The position numbers and the translations under genes were made by a program. From Salaquimonas pukyongi (GTDB taxonomy: Bacteria > Pseudomonadota > Alphaproteobacteria > Rhizobiales > Rhizobiaceae): a DNA stretch of 64,000 bases. Numbering within the stretch: the stretch's first letter is position 1; each line of letters starts with the position of its first letter. Positions 29,411-38,004 of the stretch are shown piece by piece. The stretch is taken from contig NZ_CP019044.1 in assembly GCF_001953055.1 (NCBI RefSeq), positions 2,170,001 through 2,234,000 on the forward strand. The letters are read 5' to 3'. The notes under the pieces were generated by a model, which worked only from the letters and a program-made list of their open reading frames with translations, was not told the origin of the DNA and searched no databases.

Positions 29411-30295
29411 ATGACCATCTCTGCCGATCTCCGGAAGACTGCTGAAAAACCGCCGTTTCTGGGCTTTGGCCTGGGCCTTAGGCCACAACACTATACCGAT
29501 ATTCTGGAAGGTGGCGATACGCTGCCTATCGACTGGTTTGAAGTCATCTCCGAAAACTACATGCTGCAGGGCGGCAGGCCGATACACATGCTGGACCGCA
29601 TCCGCGAGCGCTATCCGGTCGTCATGCATGGCGTGTCGCTGTCGATTGCTTCAACCCAGCCCCTCAACATGGAGTATCTTGCCGGGCTGAAATCCCTGGC
29701 CGAGCGGGTGGAGCCCAAATGGATATCCGACCATCTGTGCTGGACGGGCGTGCACGGCGTCAATCTGCACGACCTGATCCCCATTCCCTATACCGAGGAA
29801 GCGCTCAACCATGTGGTTTCGCGCATTGAACAGGTTCAGGATTATCTCGGCCGCCGCATCGCCATTGAGAACGTTTCCTCCTACGTGGAATTCGCCGAAT
29901 CGGAGATGGAGGAATGGGAATTCGTCGCAGAACTTGCCCGCCGCGCCGACTGCTGGCTGTTGCTGGACGTCAACAACGTCTTCGTGTCCGGTCAGAACCA
30001 CGCCTTTGATGATGCCGGCTTTGTCGAGGCCATTCCTGCAGATCGTGTTGTGCAGTTCCATCTTGCTGGTCATAGCGAAGGCGAGGATTGCCTGATCGAT
30101 ACCCACGATCAGCCCGTGTGCGACGAGGTTTTCGAACTGTACGGCAAGGCCCTGGAGCGCTTCGGTCCGGTATCCACCATGATCGAGCGTGACGACAACA
30201 TTCCTCCGCTTGCAGAACTGCTGGAGGAACTGGCCCGCGCACGGTCAATCGCCGGACAGGTACTGCCTGCCGCCAGCCTTCAGACAGCAGCCTAG
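29411..30295 (+). CDS. bufB: DUF692 multinuclear iron oxidase (MNIO) modifying enzyme
   Basis: TIM-barrel MNIO enzyme that in bufferin and related systems oxidises cysteines of the precursor using iron and oxygen. The 294-residue protein shows family metal-binding positions: GFGLGLRPQHY, WFEVISENYM, VMHGVSLSI, WISDHLCWTG, IAIENVSSYVEF, LLLDVNNVFVS, VQFHLAGHSEG, THDQPV and STMIERDDNIP. It lies 119 bases after the second precursor and 3 bases before its partner. Cytoplasmic, acting before export. Confidence 0.92.
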   Translation: MTISADLRKTAEKPPFLGFGLGLRPQHYTDILEGGDTLPIDWFEVISENYMLQGGRPIHMLDRIRERYPVVMHGVSLSIASTQPLNMEYLAGLKSLAERVEPKWISDHLCWTGVHGVNLHDLIPIPYTEEALNHVVSRIEQVQDYLGRRIAIENVSSYVEFAESEMEEWEFVAELARRADCWLLLDVNNVFVSGQNHAFDDAGFVEAIPADRVVQFHLAGHSEGEDCLIDTHDQPVCDEVFELYGKALERFGPVSTMIERDDNIPPLAELLEELARARSIAGQVLPAASLQTAA

Positions 30296-30298
30296 GCC

Positions 30299-31078
30299 AT
30301 GGCAAACCTCGCGGAACTTCAGGAGCGCCTCCAGGCCGATATCATGCAGCGCTCGCACACCACGCTGCCCGACATCAAGTCACCACCGGGAAGCAACAAG
30401 GAAAAACGGCTCGGCGTCTATCAGAATGCCTACAAGATGCGCCTGATCGAAATTCTTGGCGAGTCCCATGAAAAATTGTGGATCTATGTCGGCGATGAAC
30501 AGTTCTACAAAATGGCAGACCGCTATTTTGATGCCTGCCCCGCAAACCATCCCAATGCCCGTTTCGTTTCATCCCGTCTGCCGCAATTCCTGGCAACCGA
30601 CACCCGTTACAAGGACCAACCGGTGCTTGCGGAAATTGCAGCCATCGAGGGAGCCCTGGAAGACGTTTTCGATGCGCCCGATGCGCCGGTTGCAGACATG
30701 GATGATCTTGCAGCTATGCCTGGCGAACGCATTACGGAAATGACCATCGTCTTTTCCCCCGCTATCCGCCGGCTTTCCCTGAAAACCAACGCCTTGAGGA
30801 TTTTTCAGTCGCTCAAGGATGAGAGCGAACCGCCTTCCCCTGCCAAACTGCCGGAAGCCCGCCACCTGCTGGTATGGCGGCAGGACTTCATCAGCCGCTA
30901 TCGCGAAATCAATGCAGAGGAGGAAATGCTGATCGACCAGGGCATCGCCGGAAAGCCCTTTTCCACCCTGTGTGAACTGGCCTCCGTGATGGATGATCCG
31001 GAAAGCGCGGCTGCACGGGTTGCCGGTTACATGACCGGTTGGATCAACGGCGGATTGATCAGCGAACTGCGGGTCTGA
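30299..31078 (+). CDS. bufC: DUF2063 partner protein of the MNIO enzyme
   Basis: The 259-residue DUF2063 protein starts three bases after bufB. The N-terminal half (LQADIMQRSHTTLP, RLGVYQNAYKMRLIEILGESHEKLWIYVGDEQF, RFVSSRLPQFLAT) is the family's helical domain. The C-terminal half contains a winged-helix-like recognition region (LLVWRQDFISRYREINAEEEMLIDQGIAGKPFSTLCE). In characterised systems this partner binds the precursor leader and brings it to the MNIO enzyme. Spacing indicates translational coupling with bufB. Confidence 0.9.
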   Translation: MANLAELQERLQADIMQRSHTTLPDIKSPPGSNKEKRLGVYQNAYKMRLIEILGESHEKLWIYVGDEQFYKMADRYFDACPANHPNARFVSSRLPQFLATDTRYKDQPVLAEIAAIEGALEDVFDAPDAPVADMDDLAAMPGERITEMTIVFSPAIRRLSLKTNALRIFQSLKDESEPPSPAKLPEARHLLVWRQDFISRYREINAEEEMLIDQGIAGKPFSTLCELASVMDDPESAAARVAGYMTGWINGGLISELRV

Positions 31079-31083
31079 ACCGT

Positions 31084-31650
31084 CTACGCAGCCCCCATGA
31101 TGAGCACCCACAAATGGGTGTAACGCTCATTGCGCCCCGATGTATTGAAGGCATAGCCGAGTCCTGCAAGGCGGTAGCGGGCTTTCAGCATGTTCTTGCG
31201 ATGGTCTGGCGAATCCATCCAGCCCTCAATGGCCTCGTCTATGGAGCCGTAACCAACGCCAAGATTCTCCCCTGCCGAATTATCGAACCCGGCCGCAAAA
31301 ATGCGGGTTCTGAAATCGGTTCCCGGCCCGATCTCATGGCCATAAAGCCCTCGGCTTCCCATCAGATCGGCATAGTCCTGCGCCGCTTTTTGCAACCTTC
31401 CATCCATCTGGAATTCCGGCAGCAAGCGTCGCCGGCGTATCTTGTTGAGCCGGGCAAAGCCGTCCTTGACATCAAACTGCAGGGGTTGCGCATGCACATC
31501 GGTACGCAGGCGGCGTCCGGCATGGCTGGAAGACCCTTTGGCACAACCTGAAAGCAGCGCACCGCCTGAAAGCAGCATCAACGGCCCGGCGGCGATTACC
31601 TGCCGGCGGCGCACATCGAGGCCTGTTCTGCGGACAAGTCGGTTTCCCAT
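31084..31650 (-). CDS. Lipoprotein with CAP (SCP/PR-1) domain
   Basis: From the ATG at 31650 the protein is 188 residues, with a membrane-directing N-terminus and lipobox LLSGC. The CAP domain carries MDGRLQKAAQDYADLMGSRGLYGH, AGENLGVGYGSIDEAIEGWMDSPDHRKNML and YTHLWVLIMG. The two histidines and the glutamate of the CAP cavity are present. Bacterial CAP proteins have varied, mostly unknown envelope roles. It converges with bufC, five bases apart. The upstream extension to 31746 lacks the usual secretion signal order. Confidence 0.83.
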   Translation of the reverse strand: MGNRLVRRTGLDVRRRQVIAAGPLMLLSGGALLSGCAKGSSSHAGRRLRTDVHAQPLQFDVKDGFARLNKIRRRRLLPEFQMDGRLQKAAQDYADLMGSRGLYGHEIGPGTDFRTRIFAAGFDNSAGENLGVGYGSIDEAIEGWMDSPDHRKNMLKARYRLAGLGYAFNTSGRNERYTHLWVLIMGAA

Positions 31651-31817
31651 TATGTCAGGATAGGCGTGCAAGGTTAAGAAACCCTCACAGGCCAAAGCTG
31701 TGCCGGATGGCAAGTGACAGCGCGAATTAAGCAACGCCTTCAGCAAGAAACGGGTGGCCGCAGTCGAGACTGGGAACTAGAAAGCACCCAAGTTCTTCAG
31801 CACCGGAATACACCTGC

Positions 31818-32768
31818 ATGACCCAACACTCCAAACAGGGGCCACAGGCCCCGGCAGCGCCCGTAATGGACATGACAACCTGGGGCCTGGTGCTGCTGCT
31901 TTCGCTGATTTGGGGTGGCTCGTTCCTGTTCGGCCGCATCGCGGTACAGGAAGTGGCACCGCTTGCCGTGGTGTTCTTCCGCGTTGCCTTGGCCGCGATG
32001 GCGATCTGGACCTGGCTGCTGCTTCGCCGGGGCCTGCCCCACATCACGCTCTCATTCGCTGCTGCCATCGCCGGAATGGCGGTTTTCAACAACATCATTC
32101 CCTTTTCGCTCATCTTCTACGGCCAGCAGGAAATCGGTTCCGGCCTTGCTTCCATCGTCAATGCGATGACGCCGATCTGGACCGTGCTGATTGCCAATTT
32201 CATGACCGCCGACGAAAAACTGAGCAGCCGCAAGCTGGCCGGCATTCTTGCCGGGTTCATCGGCGTGGCGGTGTTGATGGGCGGCGATGCACTGGCTGGC
32301 CTCAAGGCTTCCGCGCTGGCACAGGCCGCTGTCCTTGGTGCAACAATCAGCTACGGCTTTGCCGGTGTTTACGGCAAGCGCTTCAAGGGCGTGGACCCGA
32401 TGCTGATCGCCGCAGGCCAACTGGCCGCATCCACAGTGCTGATGGGGAGCTATGTGCTGGCCAGCGGCGCGCTCTTTGCCTTCACCCTGCCATCACCAGC
32501 GGCCATCTGGTCGGTCATCGGCCTTGCCATTCCCTGCACGGCGTTCGCTTATGTTCTGTTCTTCACCATCCTGTCGCGTGCCGGCGCCACCAATGTCTCC
32601 CTCGTCACTTTCCTGGTTCCGGTGACCGGCGTGGTGCTTGGCATCATCTTTCTTGGCGAAAGCCTTTCGCCATGGCATCTGGCGGGCATGGCGCTGATCG
32701 GGCTGGGTCTGCTCATACTCGACGGCAGGCTGCTTGACGGCAGGTTGCGTTCATCGCGCGGCAGCTGA
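31818..32768 (+). CDS. DMT-superfamily (EamA) transporter
   Basis: The 316-residue protein has ten predicted hydrophobic segments arranged as two EamA repeats. The first begins at LVLLLSLIWGGSFLFGRIAV; the second covers LGATISYGFAGVYGKRF through LGIIFLGESLSPWHLAGMALIGLGLLIL. Members export amino acids or other small metabolites; the substrate is not predictable here. It converges with metF, which ends 2 bases away. Confidence 0.87.
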   Translation: MTQHSKQGPQAPAAPVMDMTTWGLVLLLSLIWGGSFLFGRIAVQEVAPLAVVFFRVALAAMAIWTWLLLRRGLPHITLSFAAAIAGMAVFNNIIPFSLIFYGQQEIGSGLASIVNAMTPIWTVLIANFMTADEKLSSRKLAGILAGFIGVAVLMGGDALAGLKASALAQAAVLGATISYGFAGVYGKRFKGVDPMLIAAGQLAASTVLMGSYVLASGALFAFTLPSPAAIWSVIGLAIPCTAFAYVLFFTILSRAGATNVSLVTFLVPVTGVVLGIIFLGESLSPWHLAGMALIGLGLLILDGRLLDGRLRSSRGS

Positions 32769-32770
32769 AA

Positions 32771-33688
32771 TCAGGCAGCGACCTCGCGGCCGGTTTCCGG
32801 CTGCAGTTCATGAATGCCGATGAGGCGGCACACGGCAACCGGCAATTCGGCCCGGTTCATGGTGTAGAAGTGGAAATCGCTCACGCCCCGGCGCGTCAAA
32901 TCGCCAACCTGCTCGGCGGCAACAGCTGCTGCAACCAGTTCGCGTGTATGGGGATCGTTGTCGAGTCCTTCGAAACGCTCCGCCAGCCAATGGGGAATGC
33001 TGGCACCGCACTTTTCGGCAAAGCCCGCCACCTTGCCAAAATGGTGGATCGGCAAAATGCCCGGCACGATCGGAATGTAGATGCCGGCCTTGCGCACCCG
33101 TTCCAGAAAGGCCTCAAATACATCATTGTCGAAGAAGAACTGGGTGATCGCCCGGGTCGCGCCATTGTCCACCTTGCGTTTCAGCAGATCAATGTCGAGC
33201 TGGAAATCCGGGCTTTCGGGGTGCTTTTCAGGATAGGCAGCAACGGTAATGTCGAAATCGCTGAACGCCTTCAGACCGGCCACCAGTTCAGCGCCGTTGC
33301 CGTAACCGTCCTCCCGCGGGCTGTACCGGCCGCCAATGCCGGAGGAAGGATCACCGCGCAGGGCAACAAACCGCCTGACACCAGCCTGGTAAAGATCGCG
33401 CACCACCGCATCGACCTCATTCTTGCTCGCATCGACACAGGTCAGATGTGCGGCAACATCGAGATCGGTCTCGCTGACCAGCCGTTTGACGGTTTCCAGC
33501 GTGCGCTTTCGCGTTGAGCCGCCCGCACCATAGGTGACCGAAACAAAGCGCGGCCCCAGCAATTGCAGCCGCTCTACAGCCGCCCACAACCGGTCATTGG
33601 CTTCGTCGGAAACCGGCGGGAAGAACTCGAAGGAAACGTTGATCTGGCGGCTCGATGCCACCGAATGGGAATATTGAAAAAGTGTCAT
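32771..33688 (-). CDS. metF: 5,10-Methylenetetrahydrofolate reductase
   Basis: FAD enzyme that reduces methylene-THF to 5-methyl-THF for methionine synthesis. The 305-residue protein has NVSFEFFPPVSDEAND (catalytic glutamate region), FVSVTYGAGGSTRKRTLE, AHLTCVDASKNEV, RRFVALRGDP and ITQFFFDNDVFEAFLERV. It lies 30 bases after the ArsR-methyltransferase gene on the same strand, so the operator at 34745-34764 probably controls both. Confidence 0.95.
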   Translation of the reverse strand: MTLFQYSHSVASSRQINVSFEFFPPVSDEANDRLWAAVERLQLLGPRFVSVTYGAGGSTRKRTLETVKRLVSETDLDVAAHLTCVDASKNEVDAVVRDLYQAGVRRFVALRGDPSSGIGGRYSPREDGYGNGAELVAGLKAFSDFDITVAAYPEKHPESPDFQLDIDLLKRKVDNGATRAITQFFFDNDVFEAFLERVRKAGIYIPIVPGILPIHHFGKVAGFAEKCGASIPHWLAERFEGLDNDPHTRELVAAAVAAEQVGDLTRRGVSDFHFYTMNRAELPVAVCRLIGIHELQPETGREVAA

Positions 33689-33718
33689 TTCGGCTTACTC
33701 CTGAAACTGCAATCGGGT

Positions 33719-34720
33719 TCAGCTCTGGCTGCCTGTTTGCGGGTCGGGCTTTCTCGGATCGGTCGCCAGCCACAGTGTCACTACCAGGGATTTTTCCTTT
33801 TCCGCCGCGCTGGGCGAAAGCCGCAGGCTCTCCAGCACTTCAAGACCGGCAGCCTCCAGCCAGGCATTCATCTGCTCGACAGCAAAGCCGAGGCGGATAT
33901 GGGCATGTTTTTCGCGCAGGAATTCCAGGTCGTGCGGGGCAAAATCGACAATCAGCAGGCGCCCGCCCGGCTTGAGGGCACGGGCGGCACTTCTGATCGC
34001 AACCGCCGGATTTTCAAGATAGTGCAGCACCTGATGGACGGTCACAAGATCAAACGCCTCTTCCTGCACCGCCAGGTTCACAATGTCGCCCTGGCGCACC
34101 TGCACCCGTGAAAGCCCTGACTGATCCAGATTGGACCGGGCGATCGACAGCATCTCCCGGCTTGCATCGATTCCCGTGCCGCGCTGGTACAGCCGGCTCA
34201 GCAATTGCAGCATCCTGCCCGTGCCGGTGCCCAGATCAAGCAGCGCCTCAAACGTTTCTTCACCCAGCAATTTCAGGATCGCAGCCTCAACACGCCCTTC
34301 GTCCACATGCAGGGAACGGATTTCATCCCACTCCGCCGCATTGGCGGCAAAATACCGGTCTGCCTGGGCAGCGCGGCGGGCACGGACGTTTTCAAGCTGC
34401 TCAAGATCACGCACAAGCTGTGGATCGTTCTCGCTCAGATGGGCCAGCAGGGATTGCACGAACTGGGCCTGCGCACCCTCTTCCCTGGCACGAAAATAGG
34501 CCCACGCGCCTTCCTGATAGCGTTCCACCAGACCGGCTTCGCTCAGCAGTTTGAGATGGCGGGAGATGCGGGGTTGGGATTGGCCCAGAATATCGATAAG
34601 ATCGGAAACGGTAAGATCGCCCTGTGCCAGCAAGGCCAGCAGCCGCAAACGCGTATGCTCACCGGCCGCCTTCAAGAGGCTGACGGTATGATCAAGCGGC
34701 AACTGCGTTTTGCGTAACAT
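33719..34720 (-). CDS. sahR: ArsR-type regulator fused to SAM methyltransferase domain (SahR-like)
   Basis: The 333-residue protein combines an ArsR winged helix (residues about 10-95: GEHTRLRLLALLAQGDLTVSDLIDILGQSQPRISRHLKLL) with a class I methyltransferase fold (LLDLGTGTGRMLQLL, GIDASREML). This is the architecture of SahR, a proteobacterial repressor that senses S-adenosylhomocysteine and controls methionine-cycle genes. Position ahead of metF and the palindrome upstream agree. The ATG at 34720 was chosen because it begins at the HTH domain; its ribosome binding site is weak. Confidence 0.85.
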   Translation of the reverse strand: MLRKTQLPLDHTVSLLKAAGEHTRLRLLALLAQGDLTVSDLIDILGQSQPRISRHLKLLSEAGLVERYQEGAWAYFRAREEGAQAQFVQSLLAHLSENDPQLVRDLEQLENVRARRAAQADRYFAANAAEWDEIRSLHVDEGRVEAAILKLLGEETFEALLDLGTGTGRMLQLLSRLYQRGTGIDASREMLSIARSNLDQSGLSRVQVRQGDIVNLAVQEEAFDLVTVHQVLHYLENPAVAIRSAARALKPGGRLLIVDFAPHDLEFLREKHAHIRLGFAVEQMNAWLEAAGLEVLESLRLSPSAAEKEKSLVVTLWLATDPRKPDPQTGSQS

Positions 34721-34744
34721 GCGATAGGCCCAAGTAATACAAGG

Positions 34745-34764
34745 ATATAAAGATATCTTTATAT
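34745..34764. promoter_or_regulatory. 20-bp palindromic operator, probable SahR site
   Basis: ATATAAAGATATCTTTATAT is a perfect palindrome ending 25 bases before the sahR start. Sites of this form precede methionine-cycle genes in alphaproteobacteria that carry SahR. Here it lies in the AT-rich promoter of sahR-metF, so autoregulation is likely. Confidence 0.75.
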
Positions 34765-34864
34765 TATTTTCCAAATTTGGCAAGAGCCCGTCTCATTTCA
34801 TGTTGAAAAACCTGTAGCCAATTGAATTCATGAACTTTTCTGTCATCCGCCCACGAGCACGCAC

Positions 34865-35176
34865 ATGACGCCTCCCGGCGCTGCAAAGCGAAGGCAGCAG
34901 TTGAACACTGCGATTCGGACACTGCTGCCCCTGGCTTCCCTTAAAAGCCATCAGGCGGTTCTTGGAGTGGCCGAACAAGGCCATTTGCGCCATTTGCCTC
35001 CGGCAATTGCAGCCTGGCAGGCAGCCACCACGATCGCCCGGCACGAACATACAGAGTATGACCAGTTGCTTGCGGAGGGATATGAAGCAGATGCCGCACG
35101 GCACTTTGTTCTGGATGACATCAACCGCCAGCTTGAGGCATGGGGCTGCGCGCGCCGCATTAATGCCGGGGAATGA
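34865..35176 (+). CDS. DUF2293-domain protein
   Basis: The 103-residue cytoplasmic protein matches the DUF2293 pattern: LPLASLKSHQAVLGVAEQGHLRHLPPAIAAW, then ARHEHTEYDQLLAEGYEADAARHFVLDDINRQLEAWGC. The histidine-rich HxHTxYDxLL block and the ARHFVLxDxN block are the family's conserved parts. Function is unknown. It is divergent from sahR and convergent with the MOSC gene. Confidence 0.8.
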   Translation: MTPPGAAKRRQQLNTAIRTLLPLASLKSHQAVLGVAEQGHLRHLPPAIAAWQAATTIARHEHTEYDQLLAEGYEADAARHFVLDDINRQLEAWGCARRINAGE

Positions 35177-35182
35177 ACGGTA

Positions 35183-35791
35183 TCAGCCAGGATAAATCCA
35201 CTGCTCCCAGATCCGGGCAGTGACCTCCTCGCCAGCCGTTATCTCCCCTTCCCGTTCAACCCAGGCGACCAGACCGCGTTTCATCCTTGCCGCATCCTTG
35301 AAGGAAAGCGCCATGTCGGAACGGGTATAATCCCCATCAGGACCCGGCTCGGCGCCAACGGCCTCGGCCACCTTGCTCCCGGCCAGCCGGCACGGCGCGT
35401 TGTATCCGTCGACGCGAAGCGTCACCCCTCCCTCGAAGAACAGCAGCGTACGCGGCGGCAGATAGCTCATCTGCGGAATGCCTTCGAGCACGAGGTTGGC
35501 ACCGATCCAGCCGGGGGAAAGCTTCTCAATGCCCATGCCCTGGGCGATTTCAACCAGTTCCTCTTCCGAAAGGATTGAAATCTGCCGTTCGTTGCGCATC
35601 ACCGTGCCGCGCTCATACCAGGGCTCCCGGCCGCCGGACTTGCGGGCAATGCCGGCATGAAAATCACCATCAATGCCGTCAAAGCCAAGGCGCAGGGAAC
35701 CAGCCTTCGCCGATACGAAGTCATTGCCCTCAGCACGCAATACCTGGGTAACCGTGCCCTTGAGCTTTCGAGGCGGATGGGTTTCGATCAT
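35183..35791 (-). CDS. MOSC-domain protein
   Basis: From the ATG at 35791 (GGAGAA upstream) the protein is 202 residues. The MOSC domain covers most of it: LRLGFDGIDGDFHAG, RNERQISILSEEELVEIA, LSPGWIGANLVLEGIP and GYNAPCRLAG. The conserved cysteine of MOSC proteins is in APCRLAG. MOSC domains act in molybdenum cofactor sulfuration or in YiiM-type reduction of N-hydroxylated compounds. No partner gene is adjacent to narrow the role. Confidence 0.85.
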   Translation of the reverse strand: MIETHPPRKLKGTVTQVLRAEGNDFVSAKAGSLRLGFDGIDGDFHAGIARKSGGREPWYERGTVMRNERQISILSEEELVEIAQGMGIEKLSPGWIGANLVLEGIPQMSYLPPRTLLFFEGGVTLRVDGYNAPCRLAGSKVAEAVGAEPGPDGDYTRSDMALSFKDAARMKRGLVAWVEREGEITAGEEVTARIWEQWIYPG

Positions 35792-35919
35792 GATATTCTC
35801 CAGCTGATTCAGGGCGGCAATCAAGATGCCGCACTTATCGCCAATCCGGAGAACGGCTCAAGTCAAAGTTTCTGACAGCATCTTTCAGTGACAATGGCAC
35901 GGTGAACACGGAGTAGATC

Positions 35920-36504
35920 ATGGCCTCAGAACGCAAGACAAAACCCATCGTCGCACTGAAAATGCCAAAGGCGGAACTTCCCCTGACCGACCGCCAGAAA
36001 AAGTACCTTGCCGTTGCCCAGGAAAAACTCGGCTTTGTGCCCAACGTACTGCAGGCCTATGCCTGGCATTCGCAGAAATTTGCGGCCTTTACGGAAATGT
36101 ACAACGATCTGATGCTGGGCGATTCCGGTCTGACGAAACTCGAACGGGAAATGATTGCGGTCACGGTTTCCTCCGCCAATCACTGCTATTACTGCCTGAC
36201 GGCCCACGGCGCAGCGGTGCGCCAGCTTTCCGGCGACCCCAAGCTCGGCGAGCAACTCGTGATGAACTACCGCACGGCTGAACTTACCGAAAAACAGCGC
36301 GCCATGCTCGATTTCGCCTGGGAACTGACCAGGCATCCCGAGGCAATTGACGAAGAACACCGTGCCGCCCTGCGCAAGGCAGGCTGGAAGGACCGCGAGA
36401 TCTGGGACATTGCCGCCGTGGCCGCCTTTTTCAACATGTCAAACCGCATGAGCGCAGCCACCGACAAACAGCCCAATGACGAATACCATTCCCTGGCAAG
36501 GTAG
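35920..36504 (+). CDS. AhpD-like peroxidase-related protein (CMD family)
   Basis: The 194-residue protein belongs to the carboxymuconolactone decarboxylase/AhpD fold. The redox motif CYYC with a downstream histidine is seen in SANHCYYCLTAHGAAV, preceded by the helix LTKLEREMIAVTVS. Such proteins are annotated as uncharacterised peroxidase-related enzymes, with a thiol peroxidase activity likely but unproved. It stands alone, convergent with hemA. Confidence 0.85.
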   Translation: MASERKTKPIVALKMPKAELPLTDRQKKYLAVAQEKLGFVPNVLQAYAWHSQKFAAFTEMYNDLMLGDSGLTKLEREMIAVTVSSANHCYYCLTAHGAAVRQLSGDPKLGEQLVMNYRTAELTEKQRAMLDFAWELTRHPEAIDEEHRAALRKAGWKDREIWDIAAVAAFFNMSNRMSAATDKQPNDEYHSLAR

Positions 36505-36627
36505 AGGGCGGGATGCGGTCTCACGCTGTTTGTCATTCTCGCCCTGAAGCAAGCAGCCAATCCTGCAGCACGAAAATGGCCGCCCGAAAGCCGCCTGTCG
36601 CAAACCACATATGGCTGAACTGCCGCC

Positions 36628-37841
36628 TTATGCCACCTGGCGGGCCAGGGCACATTGCGACCACAGATCGTTGAGGCTGCGGGTAAGATGATCGATATCC
36701 TCATCGGTGTGCAGGGGGCCGGGTGTGATCCTCAGCCGCTCGGTCTTTACCGGAACGGTCGGGTAATTGATCGGCTGAACATAGATGCCGTACTGCTCCA
36801 GCAGAATATCGGATATCCATTTGCACTTCTTGGCATCACCAACCATCACCGGAATGATATGGCTTTCATTCGGCATGTAAGGGATGCCCATGCGCTCCAG
36901 TCCGGCACGGACCTTCGCAACATTGCGGCGCTGGCCCTCACGCTCCGCGCTGGACTGCTTGAGGTGGCGGATGGAGGCAAGCGCACCGGCCGCAAGTGAG
37001 GGTGGCAGTGCGGTGGTGAAGATGAAGCCGGAGGCAAAGGAGCGGATAAAGTCGCACAATCTGGCCGAACCGGTGATGTAACCGCCCATCACGCCAAAGG
37101 CTTTGCCAAGGGTTCCCTCGACAATGTCGAGCTGATCCATCAGGCCGCGCTGCTCGGCTACTCCGCCCCCACGTGGCCCGTACATGCCAACGGCGTGCAC
37201 CTCGTCGAGATAGGTCAGAGCGCCATACTTCTTCGCAACTGCACAAATTTCCTCAATCGGCGCGATATCGCCATCCATCGAATACACCGATTCAAAGGCG
37301 ACGATGATGGGGCGGCCCGGCTCGACCTGTGACAGGCGGGCGTCAAGGTCCTTCCAGTCATTGTGCTTGAAAATGTGTTTCTCGGCTCGCGAATGGCGGA
37401 TTCCCTCGATCATCGAGGCATGGTTCTTCTCATCGGAAAACACCACGCAGTTCGGCAGTTTCGCGGCGAGTGTGCCAAGCGAAGCCCAGTTCGAGACATA
37501 GCCTGAGGTAAACAGAAGGGCAGCTTCCTTGCCATGCAGGTCCGCCAGTTCCTTCTCGAGCAGAACATGGGTGTGGTTCGTGCCGGAAATGTTGCGCGTA
37601 CCGCCTGCGCCGGTCCCGCAGGTATCGATGGCTTCCTTCATGGCTTCCATCACCAGCGGGTTCTGGCCCATGCCCAGATAGTCGTTGGAGCACCAAACCG
37701 TTACTTCCCGCACTTCCTCGCCAACATGGCGGTAGGCCCGGGGAAATGGCCGGCGCGCCGCTCCAGATCGGCAAAAACCCGATAACGGCCATCGTGTTGA
37801 AGTTCATCAAGTTTTTCGCCGAAAAACGCCTCAAAATCCAT
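36628..37841 (-). CDS. hemA: 5-Aminolevulinate synthase, frameshifted in this sequence
   Basis: PLP enzyme that condenses glycine and succinyl-CoA, the alphaproteobacterial first step of heme synthesis. The main frame (up to 37713) contains [48 protein letters not shown] and the PLP lysine in [14 protein letters not shown]. The N-terminus ([33 protein letters not shown]) is encoded from the ATG at 37841 in another frame, which stops at 37701. A single missing C in the run at 37740-37743 accounts for it: one more C gives [16 protein letters not shown], matching the family. Probably a sequence error. Confidence 0.9.
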
Positions 37842-37918
37842 CGGCCTGCCGTGCTCCCGTCAACATATTCTTCTTTTTATATATATTCTTTTCTAGCCCA
37901 GAAGGCCCTGAACTTAAA

Positions 37919-37972
37919 GTCCTGACCGCATTTGTGCCCGGTTACACACCGTTCAGACAGGACGGTCAGGAC
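37919..37972. other. Spaced 10-bp inverted repeat between hemA and the cytochrome gene
   Basis: GTCCTGACCG (37919-37928) is the exact reverse complement of CGGTCAGGAC (37963-37972), with 34 bases between. It lies after the cytochrome c stop and before hemA. It could be a long stem or a dimeric regulator site; no T-run follows on the minus strand. Confidence 0.45.
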
Positions 37973-38004
37973 ATTTCTGCTGCCAAAGGACGGCAAGTCA
38001 ATCC

